Shown: piece after piece, positions 1 through 7,990 of the stretch
Numbering within the stretch: the first letter of the stretch is position 1
Layout of the letters: every line of letters starts with the position of its first letter
Assembly (NCBI GenBank): GCA_002328075.1
Contig: DCVT01000017.1
Location: 1-46,512 of the forward strand
Reading direction: 5' to 3'
Length of the DNA: 46,512 bases
From: Anaerolineales bacterium UBA2181
GTDB lineage: Bacteria > Chloroflexota > Anaerolineae > Promineifilales > UBA4811
The notes under the pieces: model-generated
What the model saw: only the letters and a program-made list of their open reading frames with translations
Told to the model about the DNA's origin: nothing
Databases searched by the model: none
Position numbers and translations under genes: made by a program

Positions 1-626
1 TGGACGATTTCGTCGGAATACGCACAAGGTCTCGATTTTCTGGTTCCAAACGAATTCAACACACTGGTGGCGGCTCCAGGAGAGGGTCACACTTGCACCT
101 GCGCTGCAAGTGCAGGTGTCACAAACGCCCATGTCTTGCGCAGTTGCCCGGTCTCCGGGTCGATCATCCGCCCCGCGTAGCCGAAGTCCACCTGAGCTTC
201 TTGACCCGGCTGGCGTTCCACTCGCGTCGTCGTTTGACGGTGCTTTTTCGCAGGTTTGATCTGACGCGCCAGCCGGTAAACCGAGGCGTAGCTGCCGGTG
301 CCGCGCTCCAGCAGCCGCTGGTAGATCGCCGCCACCTCTACCTCCATACCCAGCAGCCTCTTGATCTCATCACGGTAGCTCTCCGCCGCAGACTGGTTCT
401 GAGGCGGGGTCTTTTCAGGTAGGACCGCCTGCAGCCGCGCCGCCAATTCCTCCGGCGCCGGCAGAGTTCCGTCCAGCAGTCCCTGGCTTTGGGCCCACGC
501 CCGATAGCGCTGGATTGTGCGGCGGTTCAGCCCGGTGTCCCGCTGGATCTGGCGGTCACTCGATTGTGCCCGAAAATGCAGCAGTAGCCCTCGCATGTCC
601 ATTAGGCTCAGCTTCCTTTCGGTCAT
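1..626 (-). pseudogene. istA: IS21-family transposase IstA, interrupted and truncated by window edge
   Basis: IstA is the large DDE transposase of IS21-type elements. Translation from ATG 626 (preceded by GGAGGAGAC) gives MTERKLSLMDMRG, a helix-turn-helix region (QIQRDTGLNRRTIQRYRAWA) and the start of the catalytic core (EAQVDFGYAGRMIDP, RKTWAFV), where D of VDFG is the first catalytic residue. The frame then hits TGA at 87-89. In another frame, bases 1-86 continue the family sequence (SRHQCVEFVWNQKIET), so the gene was intact until a 32-bp palindromic insertion at 86-122 broke it. The rest of IstA and any IstB lie outside the window. Family call is secure; the disruption is read directly from the two frames. 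Confidence 0.85.
86..122. repeat. 27-bp palindromic insert 1 with 5-bp flanking direct repeats, inside istA
   Basis: Bases 91-117 form a 27-bp core flanked by GTCAC at 86-90 and again at 118-122. Removing one flank plus the core (32 bp) restores the IstA frame (WAFVTLSWSRHQ). On the minus strand the element reads tail ACACCTG, stem CACTTGC, 9-nt loop, stem GCAAGTG. The GTCAC pair looks like a target-site duplication. Related copies lie at 45720-45746 and 46189-46215. Confidence 0.75.
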
Positions 627-697
627 GTCTCCTCCTGGTAATATGATTCCCGGAAGGATAACCCAAATGGTGCGTCCGAGGGTGGCGGATCGTGGCC

Positions 698-769
698 GAA
701 AACGTCTGGCGCACTGTTGGTGAAAACGCATGGCGCACTATGGGTGAAAACCTATGGCGCATTGTAACC
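698..769. repeat. Three 24-bp multiple terminal repeats at the end of the IS21 element
   Basis: Three tandem 24-bp units start at 698, 722 and 746. Each begins GAAAAC and contains TGGCGCA(C/T)T. Multiple short terminal repeats outside istA are typical of IS21 elements. The element tip is probably the TG/CA end near 761, so host sequence begins about there. No gene is visible in 627-999 apart from this and the promoter at 965-993. Confidence 0.7.
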
Positions 770-964
770 CGCAAACTGACAACCGCATTCCAGGTCGCCG
801 ATTTCACGGAAAACGACATTCGCAGTCGGGTAGGCGCCCAGTCCTTCACCGGGATGGGATGCGTAGCGCCCCGATCCTCCGACTGCCCTCCCAACCTGTG
901 GAAATGAAGGCGGAGATGACCGCACGGGTTGAACAGATCACCCTGTGGGCAGGTATGCTTTGTG

Positions 965-993
965 TTGCAGTAATTGACGTTTGCGGGTATAAT
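965..993 (+). promoter_or_regulatory. Sigma70-type promoter of the abiE operon, leaderless
   Basis: TTGCAG at 965-970 and a perfect TATAAT at 988-993 are separated by 17 bp. A start site about 7 nt downstream coincides with the A of the ATG at 1000, and no Shine-Dalgarno sequence is seen, so the transcript is probably leaderless. Confidence 0.65.
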
Positions 994-999
994 GGGGTC

Positions 1000-1641
1000 A
1001 TGTATTTCCAGCACGTGGTGAAACAACTGGCTAACCTGCATCTATTTGAAAGTGGTCTGCTCTACGCAGGAGCCAACAAACCGCAAGAGGTGCAGCGACA
1101 GTTGGCGGATTGGGTGCGAGCGGGCAAGATCGTCCAGCTTAAACGCGGGCTGTACACAGCGGCGCAACCATACCAGTCTGAGCATCCACACAGCTACGTC
1201 ATCGCCAATCACCTGGTGCGCGGCTCCTACGTCAGCCTCCAAGCCGCTCTGTCCTATTTCGATCTCATTCCCGAGCACGTCGCGGTTGTGACCAGCGTGA
1301 CTACCGGTCGGCCGGGTACCTGGCGGAATCTCTATGGTCATTTCAGCTATCAACACGTCCAACCGGCGCTGTTCTTTGGCTTTGAGTATCGTCAGGTGAC
1401 CAGGACGCAGTGGGCCTATATTGCGACGCCGGAAAAGGCGTTACTCGACCTGATTTACTTGACGCCGCATGCAGACAACGTTGACTATGTCCGGGCGTTG
1501 CGGTTGCAGAATCTCGACCAACTTGACACGGGGCACCTCAGGGCCTGTGTTGAGCAGATGGGCAAACCCAAACTCAGACGCGCGCTGCCACACATTCTTC
1601 ATGTCGTGGAAGAAGAACTGACGGCATACACGCCGCTATGA
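1000..1641 (+). CDS. abiEi: AbiEi-type antitoxin / transcriptional regulator
   Basis: A 213-residue protein of the AbiEi family, the antitoxin and repressor of type IV AbiE systems. The N-terminus (MYFQHVVKQLANLHLFESG) and the following segment (QRQLADWVRAGKIVQLKRGLYTA) match the winged-helix domain of the family. The C-terminal region (TRTQWAYIATPEKALLDLIYL) matches the antitoxin core. ATG 1000 is chosen because it starts this domain and lies 7 nt after the -10 box; in-frame codons upstream give no family sequence. It overlaps the toxin gene by 4 bp (ATGA), which indicates translational coupling. By family, it would repress its own promoter and counter the toxin. Confidence 0.85.
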   Translation: MYFQHVVKQLANLHLFESGLLYAGANKPQEVQRQLADWVRAGKIVQLKRGLYTAAQPYQSEHPHSYVIANHLVRGSYVSLQAALSYFDLIPEHVAVVTSVTTGRPGTWRNLYGHFSYQHVQPALFFGFEYRQVTRTQWAYIATPEKALLDLIYLTPHADNVDYVRALRLQNLDQLDTGHLRACVEQMGKPKLRRALPHILHVVEEELTAYTPL

Positions 1642-2444
1642 TTCCCCATCTGAAAAAACAAATCGCCGAGGCATTCACCTCGGCAGCACAGCGGGCCATC
1701 GTGCAGGAATATCTCCAGATGCGGATTCTGCAAAGCTTGCAGCGCGCTGGCGCCATGATCCCGCTGGCTTTTCACGGGGGAACGGCTTTGCGATTGCTTT
1801 ATCGCCTGCCCCGTTTTTCTGAGGATTTGGATTTCGCACTGGAACGGCAGCCCCATCATTACGATCTGCGCAAATATCTGGCGGTAATCGACCGTGATTT
1901 GACAGCTGAGGCCTATAGAGTAGAGATCAAACTGAACGAACAACATGTGGTTCACAGCGCATTTGTTCGCTTTCGTGGGCTCACCCATCAGTTGGGTATC
2001 TCGCCACACGAGACAGAGGTTCTGGCGATCAAGTTGGAGATTGATACGAATCCACCACAAGGGGCGCAACTTGACACCAGCCTGGTCCAGCGTCATGTTG
2101 CGGTTCATCTGCAGCATCATGACCGGGCATCGCTTTTTGCCGGAAAGCTCCACGCGATTCTGCAGCGAGAGCATATCAAAGGGCGTGACTGGTATGATCT
2201 CTACTGGTATTTGAGCCAAAAGCAATGGCCGCCTCCCAATCTGGATATGCTGAACAGCGCACTTGCCCAATCCGGCTGGGAAAGGGGTGTCATCACGCCG
2301 GACAACTGGAGATCGCGGGTACATGACAGATTGGATAAGCTGGATTGGGATCGCGTGGTGCAGGATGTGCAGAGATTCCTGATCGAGCAGCAGGAGCTAT
2401 GCGGCTTCCAGAAGTTCACACTCGAGAGTCTGCTGATCGGATAG
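1638..2444 (+). CDS. abiEii: AbiEii-type nucleotidyltransferase toxin
   Basis: A 268-residue protein of the AbiEii/AbiGii family, nucleotidyltransferases that act as bacteriostatic toxins and give abortive infection against phage. The active-site signature is visible at about residues 49-70 (HGGTALRLLYRLPRFSEDLD), containing the GG(T/S) motif and the D-x-D pair (EDLDF). Further on are the conserved lysine segment (AIKLEIDTNPP) and the helix LFAGKLHAILQREHIKGRDWYDLYWYL typical of the family. Length fits the family. The start overlaps the antitoxin stop. The gene looks intact and the pair is probably functional. Its substrate is not evident from sequence; related toxins modify tRNA or use GTP. 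Confidence 0.85.
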   Translation: MIPHLKKQIAEAFTSAAQRAIVQEYLQMRILQSLQRAGAMIPLAFHGGTALRLLYRLPRFSEDLDFALERQPHHYDLRKYLAVIDRDLTAEAYRVEIKLNEQHVVHSAFVRFRGLTHQLGISPHETEVLAIKLEIDTNPPQGAQLDTSLVQRHVAVHLQHHDRASLFAGKLHAILQREHIKGRDWYDLYWYLSQKQWPPPNLDMLNSALAQSGWERGVITPDNWRSRVHDRLDKLDWDRVVQDVQRFLIEQQELCGFQKFTLESLLIG

Positions 2445-2472
2445 ACCGTTCTGCTTCACCGCCTCCCTGGCG

Positions 2473-3612
2473 TTAGGGGGCACGGTCCTGGATCGGCCAA
2501 TGGCCAGATTGGACCTGCAGGCGGAATCCCGGGTTGCCGGTCTGCTTGACGTCAATTGCCAGCAGTCGGCGTCCGTGTTCGATCACGAAATCCACCTCCA
2601 CACCGTCCCGCTGTCGCCAGAAACTCAGTCGCCCGGCTGGCACCAGCAGACGAGTCAAGACCCGCAGGTGGTGAAAAATGAGTGTTTCGAAATACGCGCC
2701 GTATTCACGCGCGTAGATCAGGCTTTCATGGTCATAGTACCCAGACAAAAAGACCGCCAGGCCCGGGTCGTTCCAGAAGGCCTTGGGCGATTTGAGCAAC
2801 CGAGTGATGTGGCTGGCGGCATAGGCTGGGAGCCTCTCAAACAGGTGCGTGGTTTCCAGAATGTTCAGATACCGGTGGACGGTTGGTTGCGACACCTGTG
2901 CATCACGGCCGATCTCAGTTTGGTTAAGCAACTGACCCGAACGCAGCGCAGCCAGTTCCATGACCCGTCGGAAATCCAGCAGACTGTCGATCTGCGAGAT
3001 CTGCCGCAAGTCTCGCTCGAGGTACGTCGTGACATAGCCTTCCCACCAGCGCACCCAGGCTTGAGCCGATGTCAGAGTAAGCAGCGGCGGCATCAACCCC
3101 CGCAACAGTATCTCCGACGGGTCAGGCGGGTCATTCGGCAAGGCACCCTACGTCAGGCCATGTGCCCGTATGTGCCCGACTCAGCAGCGAGGGAGAGGAC
3201 CTCTCTTCGGCTTCTCCAATGGTCGGGGATCCAGGACGAAATACACTGCCCTTCCGGCAAGGCTATCGCTGACCGGCTTCATCAACAAAAGGTTGGCCGA
3301 CCCCGACAAGATGAACCGGAACTTGCCGGGATTTCGATCCACCGTCTCTTTGATCCCGGGCAAGAGCTCCGGCGCTTTCTGCACTTCGTCCGGCACGATG
3401 TGGTCTGCCCCCGCCCACAAGGCTTCAGGGTCCTGACTCGCCTGGCGCAAGACATCGAAATCGTCCATCGTGTAGAACAGCCAGTCGCAGAAAGGTTCTG
3501 CGTTCAGCAGAAGCGTGCTTTTCCCCACTTGACACACACCCGTGACAACCACGATCGGGTGATCCTGAACTGCGTCCTGCAGAGCAGGCGTGATCCACCT
3601 CGCGCGATATCC
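2473..3612 (-). pseudogene. AAA ATPase with DUF4143 domain, decayed
   Basis: A P-loop ATPase of the AAA_14 plus DUF4143 type, common accessory-genome proteins of uncertain role. The reading frame opens near 3612 (GYRARWITPALQDAV) without a clear start codon. It carries a Walker A motif GVCQVGKS, a Walker B-like IVPDEVQKAPELL and a sensor-like FILSGSANLLL. In-frame stops at 3181-3183 and 3148-3150 then interrupt it. The same frame resumes with a good DUF4143 domain (YLERDLRQISQIDSLLDFRRVMELAA, QTEIGRDAQVSQPTVHRYLNIL, DFVIEHGRRLLAIDVKQ) down to 2473. A 10-bp near-duplication (TGTGCCCGTA / TGTGCCCGAC) lies between the stops. Two stops in one frame mean this is a pseudogene or two separately translated pieces. 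Confidence 0.75.
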
Positions 3613-3753
3613 CTAAGTTGTGAATATTGTTTATTCATCGTCTGAATGATGACGCGTGGCGCCGGTCAGGTCAAGGCCGCCGGCGTGGCGTGACTGTTGA
3701 ATCTGCGGTGAAACTGGCACGAATCCTGCGCCAATGTGTGGCAGGAGGTCAAG

Positions 3754-4443
3754 ATGCGCCTACGAGCACGGATTCCACCGGTCGAACCAGCCGTCATGTT
3801 GCCGCCGGCTATCTGTCCCTACGACAACTGCCAGGGTCAGTTCTTCAAGGACCATCAGCTTCACTGCAAGAGACCTCTGCGGGACACCACGATCGACCAC
3901 GTGGTGGTTTACCGGCGGAGGTGTCTTTCCTGCGGTCGCACCCATCGGGTCTATCCACATGGTGTGAGCCGCGCACAGCAGTCCGACCGGCTGAAGGGTC
4001 ACACCGTTTTGCTCTACACCTTGGGGATTAGCTACCGCGGGGTGGAGGATTTCTTGGCGACCTTTGGCCACCGTGTGGATCACACCACGGTTTACCGCAA
4101 TGTTCAGGCAGCAGGAGAAGCGGCCCGACAGCTGCGGCAGACCTGGCTGCACCATATACGGGGGAAGGTTGCTGTCGTGGGAAGTGACCTGACTTACGTG
4201 CGGTCCAACGGAGAGCAAGTAGCAGTAGCCGTCGCCGTCGATGGTGCAGACGGGATGATGCTTGACATCGAACTGCTCGATAACCAAGAAACCGAGACGC
4301 TGAAAGGTTGGTTGGAGCCGCTTCTGAAGTTGGTCGGTGCGGAGGTACTGTCCAGTGACGATCAGGACGGCTTCAAAGCCGTGGCCGATGCCGCGGGCGT
4401 CAGTCATCAGATCTGCCGACGACATGTAACCAGAAATGATTGA
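3754..4443 (+). CDS. DDE-type transposase, C-terminally truncated
   Basis: A 229-residue open frame with an N-terminal zinc-ribbon-like segment (CPYDNCQ, later CLSCGRTHRVYPHG) followed by the start of a DDE core. The likely first acidic residue is in VVGSDLTYVRSNG and the second in SSDDQDGFKAVADAAG. It ends abruptly with CRRHVTRND; families with this layout continue well past this point with the final catalytic acid, so the protein is truncated and probably inactive. ATG 3754 is chosen over ATG 3736 because GGAGGT lies just upstream. The exact IS family cannot be fixed by eye. It separates the decayed ATPase from the HigBA fusion. Confidence 0.6.
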   Translation: MRLRARIPPVEPAVMLPPAICPYDNCQGQFFKDHQLHCKRPLRDTTIDHVVVYRRRCLSCGRTHRVYPHGVSRAQQSDRLKGHTVLLYTLGISYRGVEDFLATFGHRVDHTTVYRNVQAAGEAARQLRQTWLHHIRGKVAVVGSDLTYVRSNGEQVAVAVAVDGADGMMLDIELLDNQETETLKGWLEPLLKLVGAEVLSSDDQDGFKAVADAAGVSHQICRRHVTRND

Positions 4444-4662
4444 TCTTGAGTGATTCTGTTACTGCCAATTGGCAGAGGCTGGATCATCCGCGATATGCGA
4501 AGACCGCCCAACCCTTTTTGGAGCCGATGCCCACCCTTGCGCTTTGAACTATCGTATCTTTCCCGCCAAGGTGTTAGTGATTCCGGCGGGTTTCGCCAGC
4601 GGCGGCCGTTAGGCGGCGCAACAAACCCTAAAAGCCCTATCGCGTTACCTCGACGATAATGC

Positions 4663-4698
4663 ATACCGCTTGACGGTATTACCGTTTTGCAGTAATAT
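4663..4698 (+). promoter_or_regulatory. Promoter and candidate operator of the HigB-HigA fusion
   Basis: TTGACG (4670-4675) and TAATAT (4693-4698) are 17 bp apart. A perfect inverted repeat ATACCG/CGGTAT (4663-4668 and 4674-4679) overlaps the -35 box, as expected of a HigA operator. The predicted start site falls on the ATG at 4705, so this transcript also looks leaderless. Confidence 0.6.
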
Positions 4699-4704
4699 CG
4701 CAGC

Positions 4705-5319
4705 ATGATCAGGTCCTTCAGATGCAAAGAAACTGAAAAGACATTTCGGCGGAGTTTTTCGCGTAAACCCCCGCAAACGATCCCCAGGACCGCTTATCGT
4801 AAATTGGCATTGTTACACTCTGCCAAAGAACTTCGAGACTTGTTACTGCCGCCAACCGATCCCCTCGAAATGCTCCACGGAGATCGCGACGGTCAGTCCG
4901 GTATTCGGATCAATGACCAATGGCGTCTCTGTTTTACTTGGCAAGGCAATGATGCTTGTGATGTCGAGATAGTTGATTACACCAGAAGGTGTGCAAGCAA
5001 ACAGATGAAAATACCACCGGTTCACCCAGGGGAAGTGTTGTGGGAGGATTATCTCAAGCCTATGGGGATCAGCCAGTATCAACTAGCCAAAGGGATGAAG
5101 GTTTATCCGCGCAAAATCAATGAAATTGTGCATGGTAAAAGGAGCATCACGGCAGACACCGCCTTACGGCTCAGTCGCTATTTGGGGACGACGGCTGAAT
5201 TGTGGCTGAATTTGCAGACCTTATACGACCTGGAAACAACCCGTGATGCCATTGAAGAACAAGTCGTAAGAGAAATCACGCCTTTGGTGCGCGATACGCT
5301 CAACACTGCGGCCGCGTAG
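4705..5319 (+). CDS. higBA: HigB toxin-HigA antitoxin single-chain fusion
   Basis: A 204-residue protein that joins two normally separate proteins in one frame. Residues 1-93 are HigB, a RelE-fold ribosome-dependent mRNA interferase (MIRSFRCKETEKTFRR, GDRDGQSGIRINDQWRLCF, DVEIVDY). Residues 101-204 are a full HigA antitoxin with an XRE helix-turn-helix (HPGEVLWEDYLKPMG, QYQLAKGMKVYPRKINEIV, RSITADTALRLSRYLGTTAE). HigB normally stops after VEIVDY plus a few residues; here the frame reads through TRRCASKQ into MKIPPVHPGE. An internal ATG at 5005, preceded by AGAAGG 14 nt upstream, could still yield free HigA. The fusion is seen directly; whether it neutralises, abolishes or conditions the toxin is unknown. 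Confidence 0.8.
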   Translation: MIRSFRCKETEKTFRRSFSRKPPQTIPRTAYRKLALLHSAKELRDLLLPPTDPLEMLHGDRDGQSGIRINDQWRLCFTWQGNDACDVEIVDYTRRCASKQMKIPPVHPGEVLWEDYLKPMGISQYQLAKGMKVYPRKINEIVHGKRSITADTALRLSRYLGTTAELWLNLQTLYDLETTRDAIEEQVVREITPLVRDTLNTAAA

Positions 5320-5328
5320 TTTCATCAA

Positions 5329-5378
5329 CCGCCCAACATCGGTTGCAGGCGACGCGGGTGAAGCCTACCGTTGGGCGG
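5329..5378. repeat. 9-bp inverted repeat after higBA, attC-like in outline
   Basis: CCGCCCAAC (5329-5337) and GTTGGGCGG (5370-5378) are perfect complements. Inside them GGT..AGGC pairs with GCCTACC, with a 3-nt bulge. GCCCAAC and GTTGGGC fit the outer core boxes of integron attC sites, but the 46-bp span is shorter than usual. It could instead be a terminator stem. The rest of 5320-5623 shows nothing recognisable apart from the ribosome-binding site before 5624. Confidence 0.4.
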
Positions 5379-5623
5379 CCACAGCTCAGTCCAACGTCAC
5401 GAAGGTCATATCAGCATTCTGTTCGTCCTGGTTCTTCTCACTGACGCACTGACGTAGGCCGAGGGCTCCGTGAGCATAGGTCGCCAGCCAAAGCCGGGCA
5501 GCTGTCCGCTGGTGTGAAATTCAGCAGCGGGCCAGATATCAAACGAGATTCGCCATCGTCGCTTGGCCTGCACGTGGATGACGGTCACTCGGGCCAAAAC
5601 GTCCGGGAACGGGGAGTAGGGAT

Positions 5624-7327
5624 ATGGGTAGCATAATCGCAATAGACCTGGGCACCACGAATTCGGTCATGGCGGTAATAGAGGAAGGGAAGCCCGTCAT
5701 CATTCCAAATGCTGAGGGCGAGAGGCTCACTCCCTCAGTAGTCGCCTGTGCCCCCCACACCTGCCAACTGCTGGTAGGGACGCCGGCAAAGCGACAGGCA
5801 GCCATCAATCCGCAGAACACGGTCTCCTCGGCAAAGCGATTCCTTGGGCGAAGGTCCGATGACCCAATCATTCGGCATGATTTGGAACTCGCCTCGTGCC
5901 AGACTCGTACGGCAGACAATGGCAGCGTGTCGGTATGGTTGGCCGAGAGATGGTGCTCTCCGCAGGAGATATTGGCTACCATCTTGCAGAAGCTCAAGCG
6001 AGATGCGGAAATATACTTGGGCGAACCCGTGACACAGGCCGTCATCACTGTGCCTGCCTACTTTATTGATTGCCAGCGCCAGGCCGTCATGGATGCCTGC
6101 CGTGTCGCAGGCTTGGAAGCACTGCGCATCATCAACGAATCGACGGCCGCTTGCTTGGCCTACGGCTTTGGCAGAGAGGCGGACGAGATGGTCGCCGTCT
6201 ATCACTTGGGGGGTGGGACCTTCGACATCTCCATCCTTTACACCGACGGCAGCGTCTTTGAGGTGCGCTCGACCAGTGGTGACACTCACCTGGGCGGCGA
6301 CGACTGGGATCAACGCGTTGTGGATTATGTTGCGGGCGAGTTCCAGAACAACCAAGGGATTGACCTGCGCCGAGACCCTCAGGCCCTTCAGAGGCTCAAA
6401 GAAGCGTGCGAGCGGGCCAAGATCGAGTTGAGCACGGCGACGGAGACAGTGATAGATCTGCCCTTCATCGGCCGTGACGGCGCTGGTTTTGTGAATCTGC
6501 AGATAAAACTCACCCGGGCCAAACTGGAGCAACTGACGAAGGATCTCGTCGAGCGCACCATGGCGCCTTGCCGGCGAGCGGTTGGGGATGCCAGCTGTGC
6601 CCGTGATGGCTCTTCTGAGCCCCTGGTCATTGACAGGGTCATCTTGGTTGGCCAGCAAACGCGAATGCCGGCCGTGCAGAGGGTAGTGAAGGAGTTCTTC
6701 GGCAAAGACCCATGCTGGCGAGTGGATCCGGCCGAGGCTGTGGCGCTGGGTGCCGCCGTTCAGGCCGGCGTGCTCGGAGGAAAGCTGAATGATGTGCTGC
6801 TCCTGGATATAACGCCGTTCACTCTGAGTGTTGAGACTTTGGGTGGCGTGTCCACAGCTCTCATTCATCGCAACACCACCATACCTACTCGGCAGAGCCA
6901 GGTTTTCTCCACAGTGAACGATGGTCAGACCAGCGTGGACATCAAAATCTATCAGGGCGAGCATCCAATGGCAACGGATAACGTCCTGTTAGGCCAGTTC
7001 CGGCTGGACGGAATCCGTCCTGCACCCAGAAAAACACCTCAGATTGAGGTGACCTTCGACATTGATGCCAATAGCATCTTCAATGTCTTCGCTAAGGATA
7101 AAGCCACAGGCCGGGAGCAGAGGATGCTGGTCGTCGCTCCCGATGGACGTCTCGTGCCGGCCGATTTCGGGCGCTGCACTTTTGTCTCGAGGGCGGATCC
7201 GGTTGCTACCACGAAGATGCCTGCCACCCCTCCAAAGAAGGAGAGACCTGAGGATTCGGTGCGCCAGGAAGAGGGCGTGCCCTCAGACAAGAAACGGTGG
7301 CAGTTCTGGAAGAAACCTCCGCATTAG
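5624..7327 (+). CDS. DnaK/Hsp70-like protein lacking the C-terminal lid
   Basis: A 567-residue Hsp70-family protein. The nucleotide-binding domain is recognisable: phosphate-1 loop IIAIDLGTTNSV (4-15), SSAKRFLGRR (68-77), proline switch VPAYFIDCQRQA (143-154), INESTAACLAY (170-180), phosphate-2 loop YHLGGGTFD (193-201) and GQQTRMPAVQ. The substrate-binding beta domain follows (LLLDITPFTLSVETLGG, IPTRQSQVFST, GEHPMATDN, DIDANSIFNVFAKDKATGRE). The helical lid is absent and replaced by a short charged tail ending KRWQFWKKPPH, so it is about 60-70 residues shorter than DnaK. Position 194, an Asp that helps place the metal in Hsp70s, is His; NEPT is NEST. ATG 5624 follows GGGGAGTAGGGAT. No grpE or dnaJ is nearby. 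Probably a divergent paralogue, not the housekeeping chaperone. Confidence 0.85.
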   Translation: MGSIIAIDLGTTNSVMAVIEEGKPVIIPNAEGERLTPSVVACAPHTCQLLVGTPAKRQAAINPQNTVSSAKRFLGRRSDDPIIRHDLELASCQTRTADNGSVSVWLAERWCSPQEILATILQKLKRDAEIYLGEPVTQAVITVPAYFIDCQRQAVMDACRVAGLEALRIINESTAACLAYGFGREADEMVAVYHLGGGTFDISILYTDGSVFEVRSTSGDTHLGGDDWDQRVVDYVAGEFQNNQGIDLRRDPQALQRLKEACERAKIELSTATETVIDLPFIGRDGAGFVNLQIKLTRAKLEQLTKDLVERTMAPCRRAVGDASCARDGSSEPLVIDRVILVGQQTRMPAVQRVVKEFFGKDPCWRVDPAEAVALGAAVQAGVLGGKLNDVLLLDITPFTLSVETLGGVSTALIHRNTTIPTRQSQVFSTVNDGQTSVDIKIYQGEHPMATDNVLLGQFRLDGIRPAPRKTPQIEVTFDIDANSIFNVFAKDKATGREQRMLVVAPDGRLVPADFGRCTFVSRADPVATTKMPATPPKKERPEDSVRQEEGVPSDKKRWQFWKKPPH

Positions 7328-7990
7328 GTATTGGTTGTAGGCCGCGGATTCCGGGTTCCAGCCGGGATCCGTCACCGCCGGAAGCAATCTGTACAGCGCC
7401 GGGCTCGCAATCCACCGATCGGAAAATCAGCGAGCTGGCCGCCATGCCGCAGACCGAACGGGTGCGATTTCGCACCCGCCGGCGGGTCTGACACTTCCGC
7501 CGCATCGCCGGTTGGTCAACGGCCCATTGGTGTCGCCACACCAGGTCCCCATGGCTCAACAAGGAATCCACCGCCACCCAAACCGGACCCCACCCTTCCC
7601 TCTCGGCTGCTCGGTTGAGCGGTTTCTGGCGGTTGTGCCCGGTGAAGGGCGCTTCCAGGAAGTCAGAATCGACGGCTACACGCAATCTTCCGGCAGGTTG
7701 GGTATGAGTTGTCCTACATTCACCGGTGGGCGGGCCGCCGACTTGGCCTGCTCGGCCCACCAGATCGAAGGCTTGCCCCTTGGACCGGGCTTCAGCATGG
7801 GTCATGATAAGCGTTGGTCGGTGTCGGTCTGGGCAGTGACCGGCTTGCCGGGTCGAGCAGGCAGCCGGGTGCAGTCGGGCATCTTCTCGGCGGACTTGGC
7901 TTGCCCGGGCACGGATGCGCGATTTGGCTTATAATCTGCTGGTCAATAGGCCCCCTGCCAGGAGGGCTTTTCCATGGAAGAAGGAAGAGC
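7328..7990. other. 663-bp intergenic region without a recognisable gene
   Basis: Open frames here are short and resemble no family I know. The stretch holds a hairpin at 7460-7477 and a TATAAT at 7930-7935, about 56 bp before the next gene, with no good -35 box. Confidence 0.5.
7460..7477 (+). terminator. Hairpin downstream of the DnaK-like gene
   Basis: GGGTGCG and CGCACCC pair perfectly around a 4-nt ATTT loop, 133 bp after the stop codon. There is no following T-run, so a terminator role is only possible. Confidence 0.3.

Noticed and set aside
2500..3645. Plus-strand open frame over the ATPase pseudogene
   Set aside because: The minus strand carries Walker and DUF4143 motifs; the plus frame has none.
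4506..4614. Second attC-like site (GCCCAAC ... GTTAGGC)
   Set aside because: Outer boxes fit loosely with one mismatch, but no inner arms pair, so it is probably chance.
5735..6964. 409-residue open frame antisense to the DnaK-like gene
   Set aside because: No domain or start signal; Hsp70 motifs on the plus strand are unambiguous.
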